In this document: piece by piece, positions 8,582 to 16,747 of the stretch
How positions within the stretch are numbered: the stretch's first letter is position 1
How the letters are laid out: each line of letters opens with the position of its first letter
DNA from: a virus
Virus record (IMG/VR): IMGVR_UViG_3300030109_004304
Coordinates: 1-40,997 of that record
Length of the DNA: 40,997 bases
Reading direction: 5' to 3' (one strand)
Translations under genes and position numbers: made by a program
The notes under the pieces: generated by a model
Told to the model about the DNA's origin: nothing
Seen by the model: the letters and a program-made list of their open reading frames with translations, nothing else
The model's database searches: none

Positions 8582-8980
8582 TTACATCTCTCGCACACAA
8601 TGCAAGCACTCATCATGTCCCTCTGGGAACACCCTGTGTCTACCACAGTGACACTTTCTAGCAAGTTGTTTTTGCTGCGGTGTCATTATGGTCGGCGTTC
8701 TTGTGAGCGTAATGTCTTCCTTGGTTTGTATCAAGTTCCTGTTAATGTCATAGATTAGATGCTTGGCCTTTATGCCTACAATGTTTTCAACTTCTTCCTT
8801 ACCGACTGCTATTATCTGTGGGTTTTTAGATAGGAGAGCGGACAGAGTGTGAGGAGAAGGTATTGACCTTACATTTTTCTTTTGTTGTAATAACTCAGCC
8901 ATTCTTTCTTTAGTCGCTGGCCCAAACTCAAAAAGCAAATCAACTATAACTCTTCTAATTCTTTTATTATTCGCACTCAT
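8582..8980 (-). CDS. Winged-helix protein with C-terminal zinc ribbon
   Basis: The 132-residue protein has an N-terminal winged-helix pattern at about 5-60 (VIVDLLFEFGPATKERMAELL, then a recognition-helix candidate SPHTLSALLSKNPQI). A C-terminal zinc ribbon has CHCGRH and CLHC. A frame is open up to 9013, but the TATA box at 9001-9008 lies inside that extension and 20 nt before the ATG at 8980, so the shorter start is preferred. Likely a viral transcription regulator, one of several winged-helix proteins in the window. Confidence 0.75.
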   Translation of the reverse strand: MSANNKRIRRVIVDLLFEFGPATKERMAELLQQKKNVRSIPSPHTLSALLSKNPQIIAVGKEEVENIVGIKAKHLIYDINRNLIQTKEDITLTRTPTIMTPQQKQLARKCHCGRHRVFPEGHDECLHCVREM

Positions 8981-9000
8981 GTTATCAAGATAACGCAAGT

Positions 9001-9008
9001 GTTTATAA
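9001..9008 (-). promoter_or_regulatory. TATA box that sets the start at 8980
   Basis: CTTATAAAC on the minus strand lies 20 nt before the ATG at 8980, overlapping the stop region of the preceding gene. It moves the likely start of the winged-helix gene 11 codons inward. Confidence 0.65.
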
Positions 9009-9009
9009 G

Positions 9010-9198
9010 TCATTCGTTCCCGCCCATAGACAGATACATAGAAGCATACACAAAGGAGTCATCACCATCGGCAGATGCATACCGCTCTTCTTCTTGTCTT
9101 ACAGACCTCCAATACTCAAGTGCTTTGTTATCAAAATACATACACGCCCACACAAATAAGACTGCATACAGAGTCCAAAATATGCTGACTACTCCCAT
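9010..9198 (-). CDS. Small single-span membrane protein
   Basis: The protein has 62 residues. Residues 3-21 (VVSIFWTLYAVLFVWACMYF) form a clear membrane span, followed by a charged cytoplasmic or outside domain. It overlaps the previous gene by 10 nt and ends at the promoter of the next unit. Function unknown; lysis, envelope contact or host membrane modification are all possible. Confidence 0.65.
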   Translation of the reverse strand: MGVVSIFWTLYAVLFVWACMYFDNKALEYWRSVRQEEERYASADGDDSFVYASMYLSMGGNE

Positions 9199-9608
9199 GG
9201 CCCCTTCTCCATCTTCTTTTTTATAAATTTGGGAAGTAGTGAACCTTCGTTAAGAAGTCTGACTTCGTTTCTCACCCGCCAATCATGCTTAAGAATGTGT
9301 TGCCAATAGTTATCGTCATGCTGAAACGGCAAAGGAACAATCGGCGCTTGCGACTTTTTTTTAGGCCAATTTATTCTTTGTCTTTTTGGTTCAACAACCG
9401 AAGATAAAATAGCATAAGCAATTTCACCCGGTAAATCTAAAATCCCATTTAACTTACGCCAACGCTTTGCCGGCATACCCCCTCTGTTTTCGCAAACAAA
9501 GGAGATTAGTAAAGGTATAGATGGTTTAGTATTGCATAGGTGTTCATACACTGCCCCTCTATCTTGCCACATAAATAGAGGCGTGATGTCTTTGAATGTA
9601 TTACTCAT
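9189..9608 (-). CDS. Protein of unknown function
   Basis: The 139-residue basic protein has a Trp/Lys-rich middle and an RxRINWPKKK segment. It overlaps its upstream neighbour by 8 nt in the MCM-TerS operon. No family recognised. Its place after the TerS-like gene could hint at DNA packaging or replication. Confidence 0.65.
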   Translation of the reverse strand: MSNTFKDITPLFMWQDRGAVYEHLCNTKPSIPLLISFVCENRGGMPAKRWRKLNGILDLPGEIAYAILSSVVEPKRQRINWPKKKSQAPIVPLPFQHDDNYWQHILKHDWRVRNEVRLLNEGSLLPKFIKKKMEKGPWE

Positions 9609-9873
9609 CTGCTAACACCTTTGAAAACGGGTCATGCACATAGATGTAATTGTTAAGCCTTGTTAGTTGGTTACTACTCATACCCCACACGTCACGTACT
9701 GATGAGGGTTTGACCTCGTATCCGCCCGCATACCAGATGATACCACCGGGAGTTATGCAAGCCAGCAATCCGTCTACTCGCATAGCGAGGATTAATTTAG
9801 GCCAATCTTTCTCATAGATGGGCCGAGCATGAAGATAACGTCTAGGTCCACTGCGCCATGTTCTATCTTTCAT
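9601..9873 (-). CDS. Protein of unknown function
   Basis: The 90-residue basic protein starts MKDRTWRSGPRRYLH. The start overlaps the previous stop as ATGA and follows GGTGGA. No motif recognised. Confidence 0.65.
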   Translation of the reverse strand: MKDRTWRSGPRRYLHARPIYEKDWPKLILAMRVDGLLACITPGGIIWYAGGYEVKPSSVRDVWGMSSNQLTRLNNYIYVHDPFSKVLADE

Positions 9874-10505
9874 AAATGTTCCACCGCCGTAAAGTCAGCA
9901 TCTTGAATTAGGATTGGTTCTTTCAACGCAGCCATTCTCAATTCCACTTGGTCTAACAGTTCTGGGTGTTGTCCAAGGACATCTACCAACAGTCTGCTCA
10001 TGTCGTTCATCTGCGCCTGTGCTAAAAGCAACTGAGAATCCACCCCTATTTCTTTCTTTAGATGACCAATTAGTTTTAGACTATTATTAGCCTGACCAAT
10101 CAGTTTAGCCGCGTCCGCAACAAACTCAGAATTCATTCCTACGATTTCTTTCTGTTCTTCTAACTCATCAAGATAACCACGGATTCTATTCACGATGTCC
10201 TCCGCCGCGTCTAGAGTATCAATAGATTGAGAGCGCGCAGTCTCAATGTGAGTCGCTTCTTCTATGTCGTAGTTGATGTGGTTGTCCATGTGGTTCATCA
10301 CTGTGCCTTCGGGCCAATTATATTTAACCTCAAGATAACCAGCACCGTACTCTTGATTGTGTATCGCTAACTCAAACTCTCTTTTCTTCGGGTGCGCGCA
10401 CATCATGCAATCGCTGTCTAGAACCCAACGAAGAGTTTCTATGACAAACGCATCGCTCGTAGAAGCGAGCCTCTCTTGTATCTCTCGCTCACTCTTCATC
10501 TTCAT
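9870..10505 (-). CDS. Putative terminase small subunit-like DNA-binding protein
   Basis: The protein has 211 residues. Residues 30-75 carry a CxxC (CMMC), then a helix-turn-helix-like run (FELAIHNQEYGAGYLEVKYN, then GTVMNHMDNH) ending in a histidine-rich HMDNH. This arrangement is seen in phage small-terminase or packaging-associated HTH proteins. The rest is long helices suitable for oligomerisation. It sits in the MCM operon, far from TerL at 30 kb, so TerS is an inference. An alternative start 6 nt downstream has better Shine-Dalgarno spacing. Confidence 0.45.
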   Translation of the reverse strand: MKMKSEREIQERLASTSDAFVIETLRWVLDSDCMMCAHPKKREFELAIHNQEYGAGYLEVKYNWPEGTVMNHMDNHINYDIEEATHIETARSQSIDTLDAAEDIVNRIRGYLDELEEQKEIVGMNSEFVADAAKLIGQANNSLKLIGHLKKEIGVDSQLLLAQAQMNDMSRLLVDVLGQHPELLDQVELRMAALKEPILIQDADFTAVEHL

Positions 10506-10794
10506 ACTTCCAAAAGTATTCCATCAGCGGTGGTCCTCTATATTGATTGCGTAATATTCTACCTATTTTCTTGTGACCTCTAAGACCCTGTGATAATTGC
10601 ATAGTGGTCGGACACATTTTGTTAGTAAGTAGTTTCTCATGTGTTCTGTCTTGCCTACTTGTCTTAGTGACTAACGTAGCATTTTGAATTATTTCTTTTG
10701 CCGTAAAGGCAAAGCCCAAATTTTTTTCCAAAAATTTTTCAACAGACTTCATCCATATCTTCTTGCCGCCACTTAGTGTTCTTGCTCTAACCAT
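10489..10794 (-). CDS. Winged-helix-like basic protein
   Basis: The 101-residue basic protein has a helix pattern reminiscent of the other winged-helix proteins here (KSVEKFLEKNLGFAFTAKEI, then PTTMQLSQGLRGHKKIGRIL). Start ATG 10794 follows AGGTG; an in-frame GTG at 10800 is the alternative. It lies between MCM and the TerS-like gene. Probably DNA-binding; target unknown. Confidence 0.6.
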   Translation of the reverse strand: MVRARTLSGGKKIWMKSVEKFLEKNLGFAFTAKEIIQNATLVTKTSRQDRTHEKLLTNKMCPTTMQLSQGLRGHKKIGRILRNQYRGPPLMEYFWKYEDEE

Positions 10795-10888
10795 TTTCAC
10801 ACCTACATCTTTCTACGAAGACGACTGCACCACGTTCGTAAGAGGACAATTCCTTCTGACATTCAAAACAAAGAATCACGTAACTCAT
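10787..10888 (-). CDS. 33-residue zinc-knuckle micropeptide
   Basis: The peptide reads MSYVILCFECQKELSSYERG and then a second knuckle, CRC. CFEC plus CRC gives four metal ligands in a very small protein. The ATG overlaps the MCM stop as ATGA and the TAG overlaps the next start, leaving no spacer. Function unknown. Confidence 0.6.
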   Translation of the reverse strand: MSYVILCFECQKELSSYERGAVVFVERCRCENG

Positions 10889-12195
10889 ATATCGTCACCC
10901 GCATCCGGTCCAAATCTGCACAAAACTCCTTTCCTACCTCGCCTACTTGTGTTTGGCTCGTACTCATAATACCACGACTGTCCTTCAAGGTTTTCCATAA
11001 TCCACCGCTTGGCGGACTGATAATCGCCGTTTGTTATCATGCGAGAGACTTCCTTGACTACCTGCGACTTAGGTAGGTCCTGCTTCCAGAAAGTACTACG
11101 AATCAACTCCATGTCTTGGTCCATGACCGTTCTTCGCATAGCGAGAGAGTCATTTAAAAGTTGCTTCAAGCGGTCGTCCAATGTCACAAGCAGAGGCATG
11201 CCTCCGTGATAATCAGGCTGCATCATGTGATAACCGATAGCAAGACGGCGGAACAAGTCGCTCTCAAACGACCGAACAGTAGGATGGTCTAACCACTCAC
11301 CTATGTCATCATCAAAGATAACTCCGGTGGGTGGGTTGGCAATCGCTGTCTCCATGCGGTTGCGAATCCAATTCTTCAACTCTATGCCTAGATTAGCCAA
11401 CTCTACTCTCTCTTCGACATTCATGTTAGAAGCCCTGTGTTGCGCCTTCTTGTACTGTCGCTCTTTCTGCGGTGTCATATCAATGTCAATGATGAAGAAC
11501 CTGCGGTCTAGACCTGAATCCAACTCGAACCTTGCGGGCTGAGTACCGGCCCATACTGTGTAGCGTGTGGTGTACTGCACCCAACCTGCTCTCATTGACT
11601 TCTGTACTCTACCGTTGTCTAGAGATGTAAGCAACTGGTTCTTCATGTCCATACTGTGGTCTTTCTTGGAAGCATCGGACATTGAGGAAAATTCCTCAAA
11701 GCCAAGAAAGCCACCGCACAATTCTCTAGCGAGGGGGCGACCCATGATATTGCCCTCTTCGTCTACGCTACCAAACATACCTGCCTCAGTCACAGAGTTA
11801 GGACCCATCATAGTACGGAAGCCCATACCCATATCTTGGTTAGGACTGTCTAGAAGACCGGCTCCTTCTGCTAGGAACATTAGTATTAGTATAGATTTAC
11901 CGCTACCTTTTGGTCCTCTCAACATGATGTGAATGCGTGTATCTGCGAGGCGTGAGTGTGGTGTATATATCGGCAGATTGCCGTGTCTCAAAGGACAGTT
12001 GATGATTGTAAAGTCGTTCTCCTCATCAACCAACGGGCTGTCAGGGTCGAAGTCGCACCTACTGCACTTGTTGATAGCATTGAAGATGTGACCGCCGATA
12101 CTGCATAGGAACACAGGTAGTTTGTCTGCGATGTCAATGTAGTAGTTGCGCTCTGCAAACTCTAGCGTCTTGTCGAATACATCAAATCCACTCAT
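10885..12195 (-). CDS. mcm: MCM-like AAA+ replicative helicase
   Basis: The 436-residue AAA+ protein has Walker A GPKGSGKS at 94-101, a Walker B-like strand GFLGFEEF with E167-E168, sensor 1-like VWAGTQPARF, and an arginine finger LDRRF at 229-233, as in MCM. A Cys pair (C44, C47) and a C-terminal winged-helix-like stretch (LPKSQVVKEVSRMI) fit MCM too. It is much shorter than cellular MCM (650-700 residues), with a reduced N-terminal domain. It would unwind DNA at the fork. Second or third gene of the operon from 13446. Confidence 0.85.
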   Translation of the reverse strand: MSGFDVFDKTLEFAERNYYIDIADKLPVFLCSIGGHIFNAINKCSRCDFDPDSPLVDEENDFTIINCPLRHGNLPIYTPHSRLADTRIHIMLRGPKGSGKSILILMFLAEGAGLLDSPNQDMGMGFRTMMGPNSVTEAGMFGSVDEEGNIMGRPLARELCGGFLGFEEFSSMSDASKKDHSMDMKNQLLTSLDNGRVQKSMRAGWVQYTTRYTVWAGTQPARFELDSGLDRRFFIIDIDMTPQKERQYKKAQHRASNMNVEERVELANLGIELKNWIRNRMETAIANPPTGVIFDDDIGEWLDHPTVRSFESDLFRRLAIGYHMMQPDYHGGMPLLVTLDDRLKQLLNDSLAMRRTVMDQDMELIRSTFWKQDLPKSQVVKEVSRMITNGDYQSAKRWIMENLEGQSWYYEYEPNTSRRGRKGVLCRFGPDAGDDI

Positions 12196-13036
12196 CCATG
12201 TATCCCCCTTGTAAATTGTCTAACACTCTCGCTTCCGTCAGTGTTTCTATGTCATGCAAAAGACTTTGAATCTTTTGTATTTGCTCCTTGCCATCATAAC
12301 TAAACCAGATGTCATGCTCGTCCTGTAAATATGCTGACAGAGTGGCAGAAGACTTTTCATCAACAAAATTCTTCTTGTCTATACCACAATGAACAAGCAA
12401 GTTGCTCTTATTATTACCACAAAAAGAAGAGAACAAACTACAGAAGTGCCACGCGGGAACAACGGTAACTAAGTCTAGTTGATATTCGTCACCATATTGG
12501 TTCACAGCAAATGCATCATCATCATCTGCGTTGTTGTAATCCATGATAGCCAAGTCACTCGTATCTAAATTGATATAGGTCGCTCTGTCGTAACCCATAG
12601 ATGCTTGTACTTGGTTTGCTGTCATGTAGATTAACTCGTTGACTCCAAACCCGGTCAAATGCTTGATAACATCTCTTACTACAGGATAGGTGTAAAGCCA
12701 AGTGTGGTCTGCCATATTGTTCTTGGGTGGGTTGTGGATGTGAGTTAGACGCAAGACCCAAACTCTCTTACCGGACTTGGTGAAAGTCTCGTACATTCTC
12801 CACTCTGGAAATGATGGCTCTGGGATGCTATTGTAAGCAGCCACATCAAACAACTTACTGAAAATACCAAGTACGGGTTTGCGAGAGCCGATGAGACCCA
12901 TGCCTGTCTGAAACGAGGCAAAGCCCTTCTCGTTCTGATGGAAGACGATTAACTTGGTGTCTTCTACTACCGGCTCTGTATCGGTGTGCCACACGAAGTC
13001 CGTGTCAGTCTCTTGTCTGATGTTGTCCCAATTCAT
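12182..13036 (-). CDS. PAC2-like protein (tentative)
   Basis: The 284-residue protein has a segment (LIVFHQNEKGFASFQTGMGL, then SKLFDVAAYNSIPEPSFPEW) that resembles the PAC2 fold of proteasome assembly chaperones and archaeal relatives. A later strand-helix reads GVNELIYMTANQVQ. It immediately precedes mcm and overlaps it by 14 nt. If PAC2, it could touch the host proteasome; alternatively it is a replication accessory factor. The match is by pattern only. Confidence 0.4.
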   Translation of the reverse strand: MNWDNIRQETDTDFVWHTDTEPVVEDTKLIVFHQNEKGFASFQTGMGLIGSRKPVLGIFSKLFDVAAYNSIPEPSFPEWRMYETFTKSGKRVWVLRLTHIHNPPKNNMADHTWLYTYPVVRDVIKHLTGFGVNELIYMTANQVQASMGYDRATYINLDTSDLAIMDYNNADDDDAFAVNQYGDEYQLDLVTVVPAWHFCSLFSSFCGNNKSNLLVHCGIDKKNFVDEKSSATLSAYLQDEHDIWFSYDGKEQIQKIQSLLHDIETLTEARVLDNLQGGYMDEWI

Positions 13037-13446
13037 ATCTCTAGCCCCCTGCTCTTTATCTCCTCGCGTATTATAGAAGGCACCCTCTTTCTGAGTCTGT
13101 GAGTCCTTAACTGCCCAGTATCGTCTAGCATATTATCTACTACGGTTGCCACTGGGACAGTATCGTATAGTTTCGCTCTATATGGGCTTCTAGTTTGACC
13201 TTGAACTTTTTCCTCACCGATGCACTCAAACAACGGGCTACATCTCATCAGCCCAGAAATCTGTTCGCTAGTCACAGTGAACTTAAATTTGTTACTTGCG
13301 TTGCCTTCGCTTGTAGGTCGGAAGTCATTATTGAGCCAATCCTTTATCTGTGCTGTGGTCTTTGGTCCTTCTTCTACTAGATGATTGTAGACCCTTGTAG
13401 CCATCTTTAAGTTAGAATTTCTTGGTTGTTTACGGTAGCCTGTCAT
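13033..13446 (-). CDS. Winged-helix DNA-binding protein
   Basis: The protein has 137 residues with a winged-helix pattern at 15-75 (MATRVYNHLVEEGPKTTAQI, KDWLNND, then TSEQISGLMRCSPLFECIGE). It is the first gene of the operon that encodes mcm, a usual place for an autoregulator. The start lies 21 nt after a TATA box and also follows GGTGAT. Confidence 0.75.
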   Translation of the reverse strand: MTGYRKQPRNSNLKMATRVYNHLVEEGPKTTAQIKDWLNNDFRPTSEGNASNKFKFTVTSEQISGLMRCSPLFECIGEEKVQGQTRSPYRAKLYDTVPVATVVDNMLDDTGQLRTHRLRKRVPSIIREEIKSRGLEI

Positions 13447-13668
13447 ATAATCACCTTATCATTCACACTTATAATGGTATCTATTTTTCTATTCCTTTTG
13501 TCACTCTCAGAATTAATGTTTCGGGGTACTGCTCTAATGTTTCCTATTTATTTTATTTCTTCATAGACATTTTTAGATTAGTTACTATCATAAACACTAA
13601 TGAATCAAATAAAGAATTCACAAAAACGTGATACTGCACCCCATTAATTTATTTTGTATTGTTCTGAA
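13447..13668. other. AT-rich spacer between two leftward operons
   Basis: This 222-bp stretch is very AT-rich and holds no supported gene. Its left end has the promoter for 13446, preceded on the minus strand by a purine-rich run that could be a BRE. The rest may contain the end of the operon from 16421. No convincing hairpin was seen. Confidence 0.5.
13468..13475 (-). promoter_or_regulatory. TATA box of the MCM operon
   Basis: ATTATAAG on the minus strand, followed by TGTGAA, ends 21 nt before the ATG at 13446. Confidence 0.65.
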
Positions 13669-14526
13669 TCAATAAACTATTTTATCACTCGGTGGTCTGG
13701 TGTAGTTAATGAGGTTAAACATCCTCTCTTGTTCTAGTAGGTTGCGGTCAGAAAAAGACAGCGTGTTTGTCGGATGCTGCTGAGTGGCGCTGATAAGAAC
13801 TGAGTCATATATGTCAATGGTTTTTTCTGAATTCATCTCACACAGTTTCCAGAACGATTCGTTGAACGCGCTAAAGTCAACTTTATTAATGTGTCGGTCA
13901 AATGTGAGTGGTTTATTTAGCATGAAAGTATATCCGGTGACGCTTTGATACCTGTGGCACACTGTGGTGCGATTTTTCTCTATTATTATCTCAAAAATAG
14001 CATTGTCTTTGCAAAAACACGCAATTTTGCACGGTGTGTCGCCCTTTACTTTATAAGTAGACTTCGCGTAGCCCATTTTTGTCAAATTTTCTTCTATTGG
14101 ATTTAGTTTTACCCTATTTATTTCTGCTTCCGACCAAACATCAGGCATATCTACGACTGACCAATGGATTCCGTCTTCATCTCCACGAATTTTGACGCAA
14201 TCTATGAAGGCATTTGGGTTATATTGGATAATTTTCGCTATCACATCACGAAATCGGAACGTTCCAACCGAGTCTTTCCACCACTTAGTGTAAGTTTTAT
14301 AAGTCCAATCGCAAACGCCAGCGGCTCGCCACTGAGCCACGCCGCCTAGACTTTTTATTAGGTTGAAAATATGCTTATGTTTTCTAAAAACTATCAAATC
14401 TGAGGTGCTATGTAGGGCCAAAACTACCTCTGGTTGCATCACGACGTTGTTATGGTCGCTACGACTCACGGTCATAGCGTATTTTAACTCTAAGTCCTTA
14501 GCAAAAAACGATACAACCCTAGTCAT
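13669..14526 (-). CDS. Protein of unknown function
   Basis: The 285-residue protein is mixed alpha/beta with scattered Cys (CKIACFCKD). It is the last gene of the operon from 16421 and overlaps its upstream neighbour by 8 nt. The AT-rich codon use is higher than in the replisome genes. No family recognised; a primase subunit is missing from the window, but nothing here shows primase motifs. Confidence 0.65.
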   Translation of the reverse strand: MTRVVSFFAKDLELKYAMTVSRSDHNNVVMQPEVVLALHSTSDLIVFRKHKHIFNLIKSLGGVAQWRAAGVCDWTYKTYTKWWKDSVGTFRFRDVIAKIIQYNPNAFIDCVKIRGDEDGIHWSVVDMPDVWSEAEINRVKLNPIEENLTKMGYAKSTYKVKGDTPCKIACFCKDNAIFEIIIEKNRTTVCHRYQSVTGYTFMLNKPLTFDRHINKVDFSAFNESFWKLCEMNSEKTIDIYDSVLISATQQHPTNTLSFSDRNLLEQERMFNLINYTRPPSDKIVY

Positions 14527-14872
14527 CTTTCCTCTCCGCCTTGTTCTGTCTCACAACCGCACTCACATCAGCCATAGTCTGCTTAAAATCTAATAATGTC
14601 TCCCTCGGCACCTTCTGCTTAAACGTGTTTAGTGTCATGTACTTATAACTGTTTTCAACGAGCGCTCGCAAGCGATTTACTTTTACCTCATAACTAGGGT
14701 CATATACGCCGAAGTGCTTGATTCTTTCATGTACCGTTTCAAAATACCCGGTATATTTGGGGCTTACCTCAAACTTAGCAAAAAATTCGTCCAAATCCTC
14801 AAACATTTCATCTAATTCTTCGGTAGTCACAGCCCCTTCGTCTGCGTTTCTATACTCAACGTAGTCACTCAT
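14519..14872 (-). CDS. Acidic helical protein of unknown function
   Basis: The 117-residue protein starts at ATG 14872 (MSDYVEYRNADEGAV), which follows AGGTGG and overlaps the MazG-like stop as ATGA; the frame is open further up. It is acidic at the N-terminus (ELDEMFEDLDEFFAKFE) and basic at the C-terminus. No family recognised. Confidence 0.7.
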   Translation of the reverse strand: MSDYVEYRNADEGAVTTEELDEMFEDLDEFFAKFEVSPKYTGYFETVHERIKHFGVYDPSYEVKVNRLRALVENSYKYMTLNTFKQKVPRETLLDFKQTMADVSAVVRQNKAERKDD

Positions 14873-15111
14873 GGAAACCACCTGTCTAGAACGTTGAATG
14901 GGTCTAGAAGATTCGCCCTGTTTACATTGATGGCGTTCAGCGACATCAACTTTTCCAGATAGACGCAAGCGTCAAGTAACTCTTCCTGCAAATGCTGTAG
15001 CCATTCATCGTATGTTAGGTCAGTCCTCTCCATCGTGGTGTTGTATTTCTTCTCACCGACTTCGGCCCTCTGTCTTATTTTTACGATAACTCTTTCTTCT
15101 ATCTCACTCAT
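14869..15111 (-). CDS. MazG-like all-alpha NTP pyrophosphohydrolase
   Basis: The 80-residue protein has the phage MazG-like pattern: KIRQRAEVGEKKYNTTMER, then DEWLQHLQEELLDACVYLEK with E43, E44 and D47 as the metal-binding EExxD. Such enzymes hydrolyse (d)NTPs to monophosphates, cleaning nucleotide pools or blunting host stress signals. Start 15111 is chosen for its GGAGTG at 5 nt; ATGs at 15114 and 15141 are alternatives. Confidence 0.7.
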   Translation of the reverse strand: MSEIEERVIVKIRQRAEVGEKKYNTTMERTDLTYDEWLQHLQEELLDACVYLEKLMSLNAINVNRANLLDPFNVLDRWFP

Positions 15112-15325
15112 CATTCCACTCCACATCATAGCCATTACCATTTAGTTTTATCGAACCTTCAATATATCCTATCGTACCACAGTCACGACATCTTACCTCA
15201 AAGACTATAGTAGCCTCATCGTAGTCGTGTACACCGAGAATGTCATAGTCCACGTGTTCACACTCTTCTTCATAGTCTAACTCTGGTTGCGGTAAATCAA
15301 CCATGTGATTGCCTTGCTTCCTCAT
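15104..15325 (-). CDS. Small zinc-binding acidic protein
   Basis: The 73-residue protein carries CEH near residue 22 and CRDC near 46, a zinc-ribbon arrangement. ATG overlaps the upstream stop as ATGA and follows GGTGAATG. Function unknown. Confidence 0.65.
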   Translation of the reverse strand: MRKQGNHMVDLPQPELDYEEECEHVDYDILGVHDYDEATIVFEVRCRDCGTIGYIEGSIKLNGNGYDVEWNDE

Positions 15326-15552
15326 ATGTCATTCACCTCTCCTAGAACGTCTGCTATTCTATCTCTCGCTTCCTCTGCTTCAGCGAGGCACTCTTCTACC
15401 TCCGAAGCACATGGGATTGTAATGCCTGTGTTTGGGTGATGCGACTGAGCCTCATGTATAGCGTCTTGCGCTCTTTCCAGATAATCGCAGTATGCTTCTA
15501 ATTCCTCTAATTGTGCCTCTAACTGCATTACTTTATCTGATAATGCACTCAT
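15322..15552 (-). CDS. Small coiled-coil protein
   Basis: The 76-residue protein is almost all helix with heptad leucines (MQLEAQLEELEAYCDYLERA) and a second acidic helix. Probably an oligomerisation or adaptor protein. ATGA coupling on both sides. Confidence 0.65.
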   Translation of the reverse strand: MSALSDKVMQLEAQLEELEAYCDYLERAQDAIHEAQSHHPNTGITIPCASEVEECLAEAEEARDRIADVLGEVNDI

Positions 15553-15698
15553 ATTAACAACCCCAAATCAAAGTGATGCTTCCAGAACATGATTGCTTCT
15601 TTCTTACACTGAGGGCAGATTAGAACCCCCTCGATGCCTGTGGATTCTAACATGACCCCCCCTTCTTGGCCGGTAGTATCGCAGAAGTAGCACTTCAT
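15549..15698 (-). CDS. 49-residue zinc-ribbon protein
   Basis: The protein begins MKCYFCDTTGQEGGVMLEST and has a second knuckle CPQC at 28-31, giving a full four-Cys zinc ribbon. Both ends overlap neighbours as ATGA. Confidence 0.7.
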   Translation of the reverse strand: MKCYFCDTTGQEGGVMLESTGIEGVLICPQCKKEAIMFWKHHFDLGLLI

Positions 15699-15859
15699 TC
15701 TATAAGACCCCCAAGCGATTCTATCACGCCTTGTAGAGCCTCGATGTGTTCTGCTTGCGCTTGTATGATTGCATCCTTTTCTTTTAGCATATTAGTTATG
15801 TTGTCTAAGGCATTCGTTGATAGGTAATGTACTCTCATTTTTTCTGTCATTTCATTCAT
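15695..15859 (-). CDS. 54-residue coiled-coil protein
   Basis: The protein begins MNEMTEKMRVHYLSTNALDN and continues as an amphipathic helix (MLKEKDAIIQAQAEHIEALQ). ATGA overlaps on both sides support translation. Function unknown. Confidence 0.65.
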   Translation of the reverse strand: MNEMTEKMRVHYLSTNALDNITNMLKEKDAIIQAQAEHIEALQGVIESLGGLIE

Positions 15860-16134
15860 AGTATGTTCCCCCACTTCTTCAGCGCGTCCGTGTCTGTGAC
15901 AGTGTATGATGCTACCTTGTAGGTAATGTCATTGTACGTCTTGACCTTGACTGCATAGGAATCTTTCTCTACGCCCTTCGCTCCGCGTAGCAGAACGCTG
16001 ACGTGTCGCGCGTCAATGATGGAATTCTTAGTGATGTTCTTGTCTAACAGGGGTATAATCTGTTCCGCAATAATACCGTCTGGGTTGGCGAGAAGAACTT
16101 TGGCTATCGCTCTGCGTGCTGCTACTCGCCTCAT
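15856..16134 (-). CDS. Winged-helix-like protein
   Basis: The 92-residue protein has a winged-helix pattern (ARRAIAKVLLANPDGIIAEQ, IIPLLDKN, then DARHVSVLLRGAKGVEK) followed by beta wings. It belongs to the same loose group as the proteins at 13033, 8582 and 16747. Possible transcription factor or replication adaptor. Confidence 0.65.
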   Translation of the reverse strand: MRRVAARRAIAKVLLANPDGIIAEQIIPLLDKNITKNSIIDARHVSVLLRGAKGVEKDSYAVKVKTYNDITYKVASYTVTDTDALKKWGNIL

Positions 16135-16421
16135 TCTTCCTCATCCTCCACTTTCTTCTTAGGGTTTACCCAAGATGACAGGTGCGGCGGGTAGTTGCCC
16201 GAATAACCGGGGTACTTGAAGTCCTCCTGCTCCTGTATCCTCTCCATCAGTTTGGCATACTCTTCGTGGTACACACTGAAAATGGTACCCGAAGTCATGT
16301 GCAAATCGTAATAGACTTGGCCTAGTTGGTCGTGCATCTTCGTCATGGCAATGATTGAATCAATGTCCAATTTCGACAGCCCATGAGCCGTTTTTAGTAG
16401 TATCCAATTCTTCTTTTTCAT
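16131..16421 (-). CDS. Protein of unknown function
   Basis: The 96-residue protein is alpha/beta with a basic start (MKKKNW) and a tail rich in Pro, Tyr and acidic residues. It heads the operon 16421 to 13669 behind an operator-TATA promoter and a 46-nt gap, with a G-rich ribosome site before the ATG. Confidence 0.65.
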   Translation of the reverse strand: MKKKNWILLKTAHGLSKLDIDSIIAMTKMHDQLGQVYYDLHMTSGTIFSVYHEEYAKLMERIQEQEDFKYPGYSGNYPPHLSSWVNPKKKVEDEEE

Positions 16422-16465
16422 GTTATCTTTTCCCCCCTGACGGGTAAACTAGCGTGTTGTTAGTA

Positions 16466-16501
16466 GTATTTAAGGATGTCGGTTGCGCGTTCGCAAGCGT
16501 C
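16466..16501 (-). promoter_or_regulatory. Operator copy 1 and TATA box for the operon from 16421
   Basis: GACGCTTGCGAACG at 16488-16501 lies 13 nt upstream of CTTAAATAC at 16466-16474 on the minus strand. The copy lies after the stop codon of the upstream gene, so it is a DNA signal and not coding. Confidence 0.75.
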
Positions 16502-16505
16502 ATAA

Positions 16506-16661
16506 TCACTCTTCCGCCTCCATGATTTGCGCGAACCAATCCTGTATGAAGTGAATGTCATCCATCACTTCGTTGTACCATTCGGGATTCCAATCTGGGC
16601 CTCGCACGATGTAATCTCTGATACCATGTAGTGACTTCTTGATTCGCTCTATGTCACTCAT
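16506..16661 (-). CDS. 51-residue acidic protein
   Basis: The protein begins MSDIERIKKSLHGIRDYIVR and is rich in Trp and acidic residues. It is coupled to the micropeptide before it as ATGA and ends just before operator copy 1. Function unknown. Confidence 0.6.
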   Translation of the reverse strand: MSDIERIKKSLHGIRDYIVRGPDWNPEWYNEVMDDIHFIQDWFAQIMEAEE

Positions 16662-16747
16662 GCCATCACCGCCGCACCTATCATTACTATTGCGCTAATA
16701 ATACACACGATAGTTATTTTTATCATATTCTTAGTAGGCTCGCGCAT
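16658..16747 (-). CDS. 29-residue membrane micropeptide
   Basis: MREPTKNMIK is followed by a hydrophobic span (ITIVCIISAIVMIGAAV). The ATG overlaps the preceding stop as TGATG after GGAGGG, and its stop overlaps the next ATG. This strong coupling supports translation. Function unknown. Confidence 0.65.
   Translation of the reverse strand: MREPTKNMIKITIVCIISAIVMIGAAVMA

Noticed and set aside
14663-14674. CGCTCGCAAGCG, like the operator dyad
   Set aside because: It lies inside a gene, lacks the following TC of the core, and has no TATA box at the right distance.
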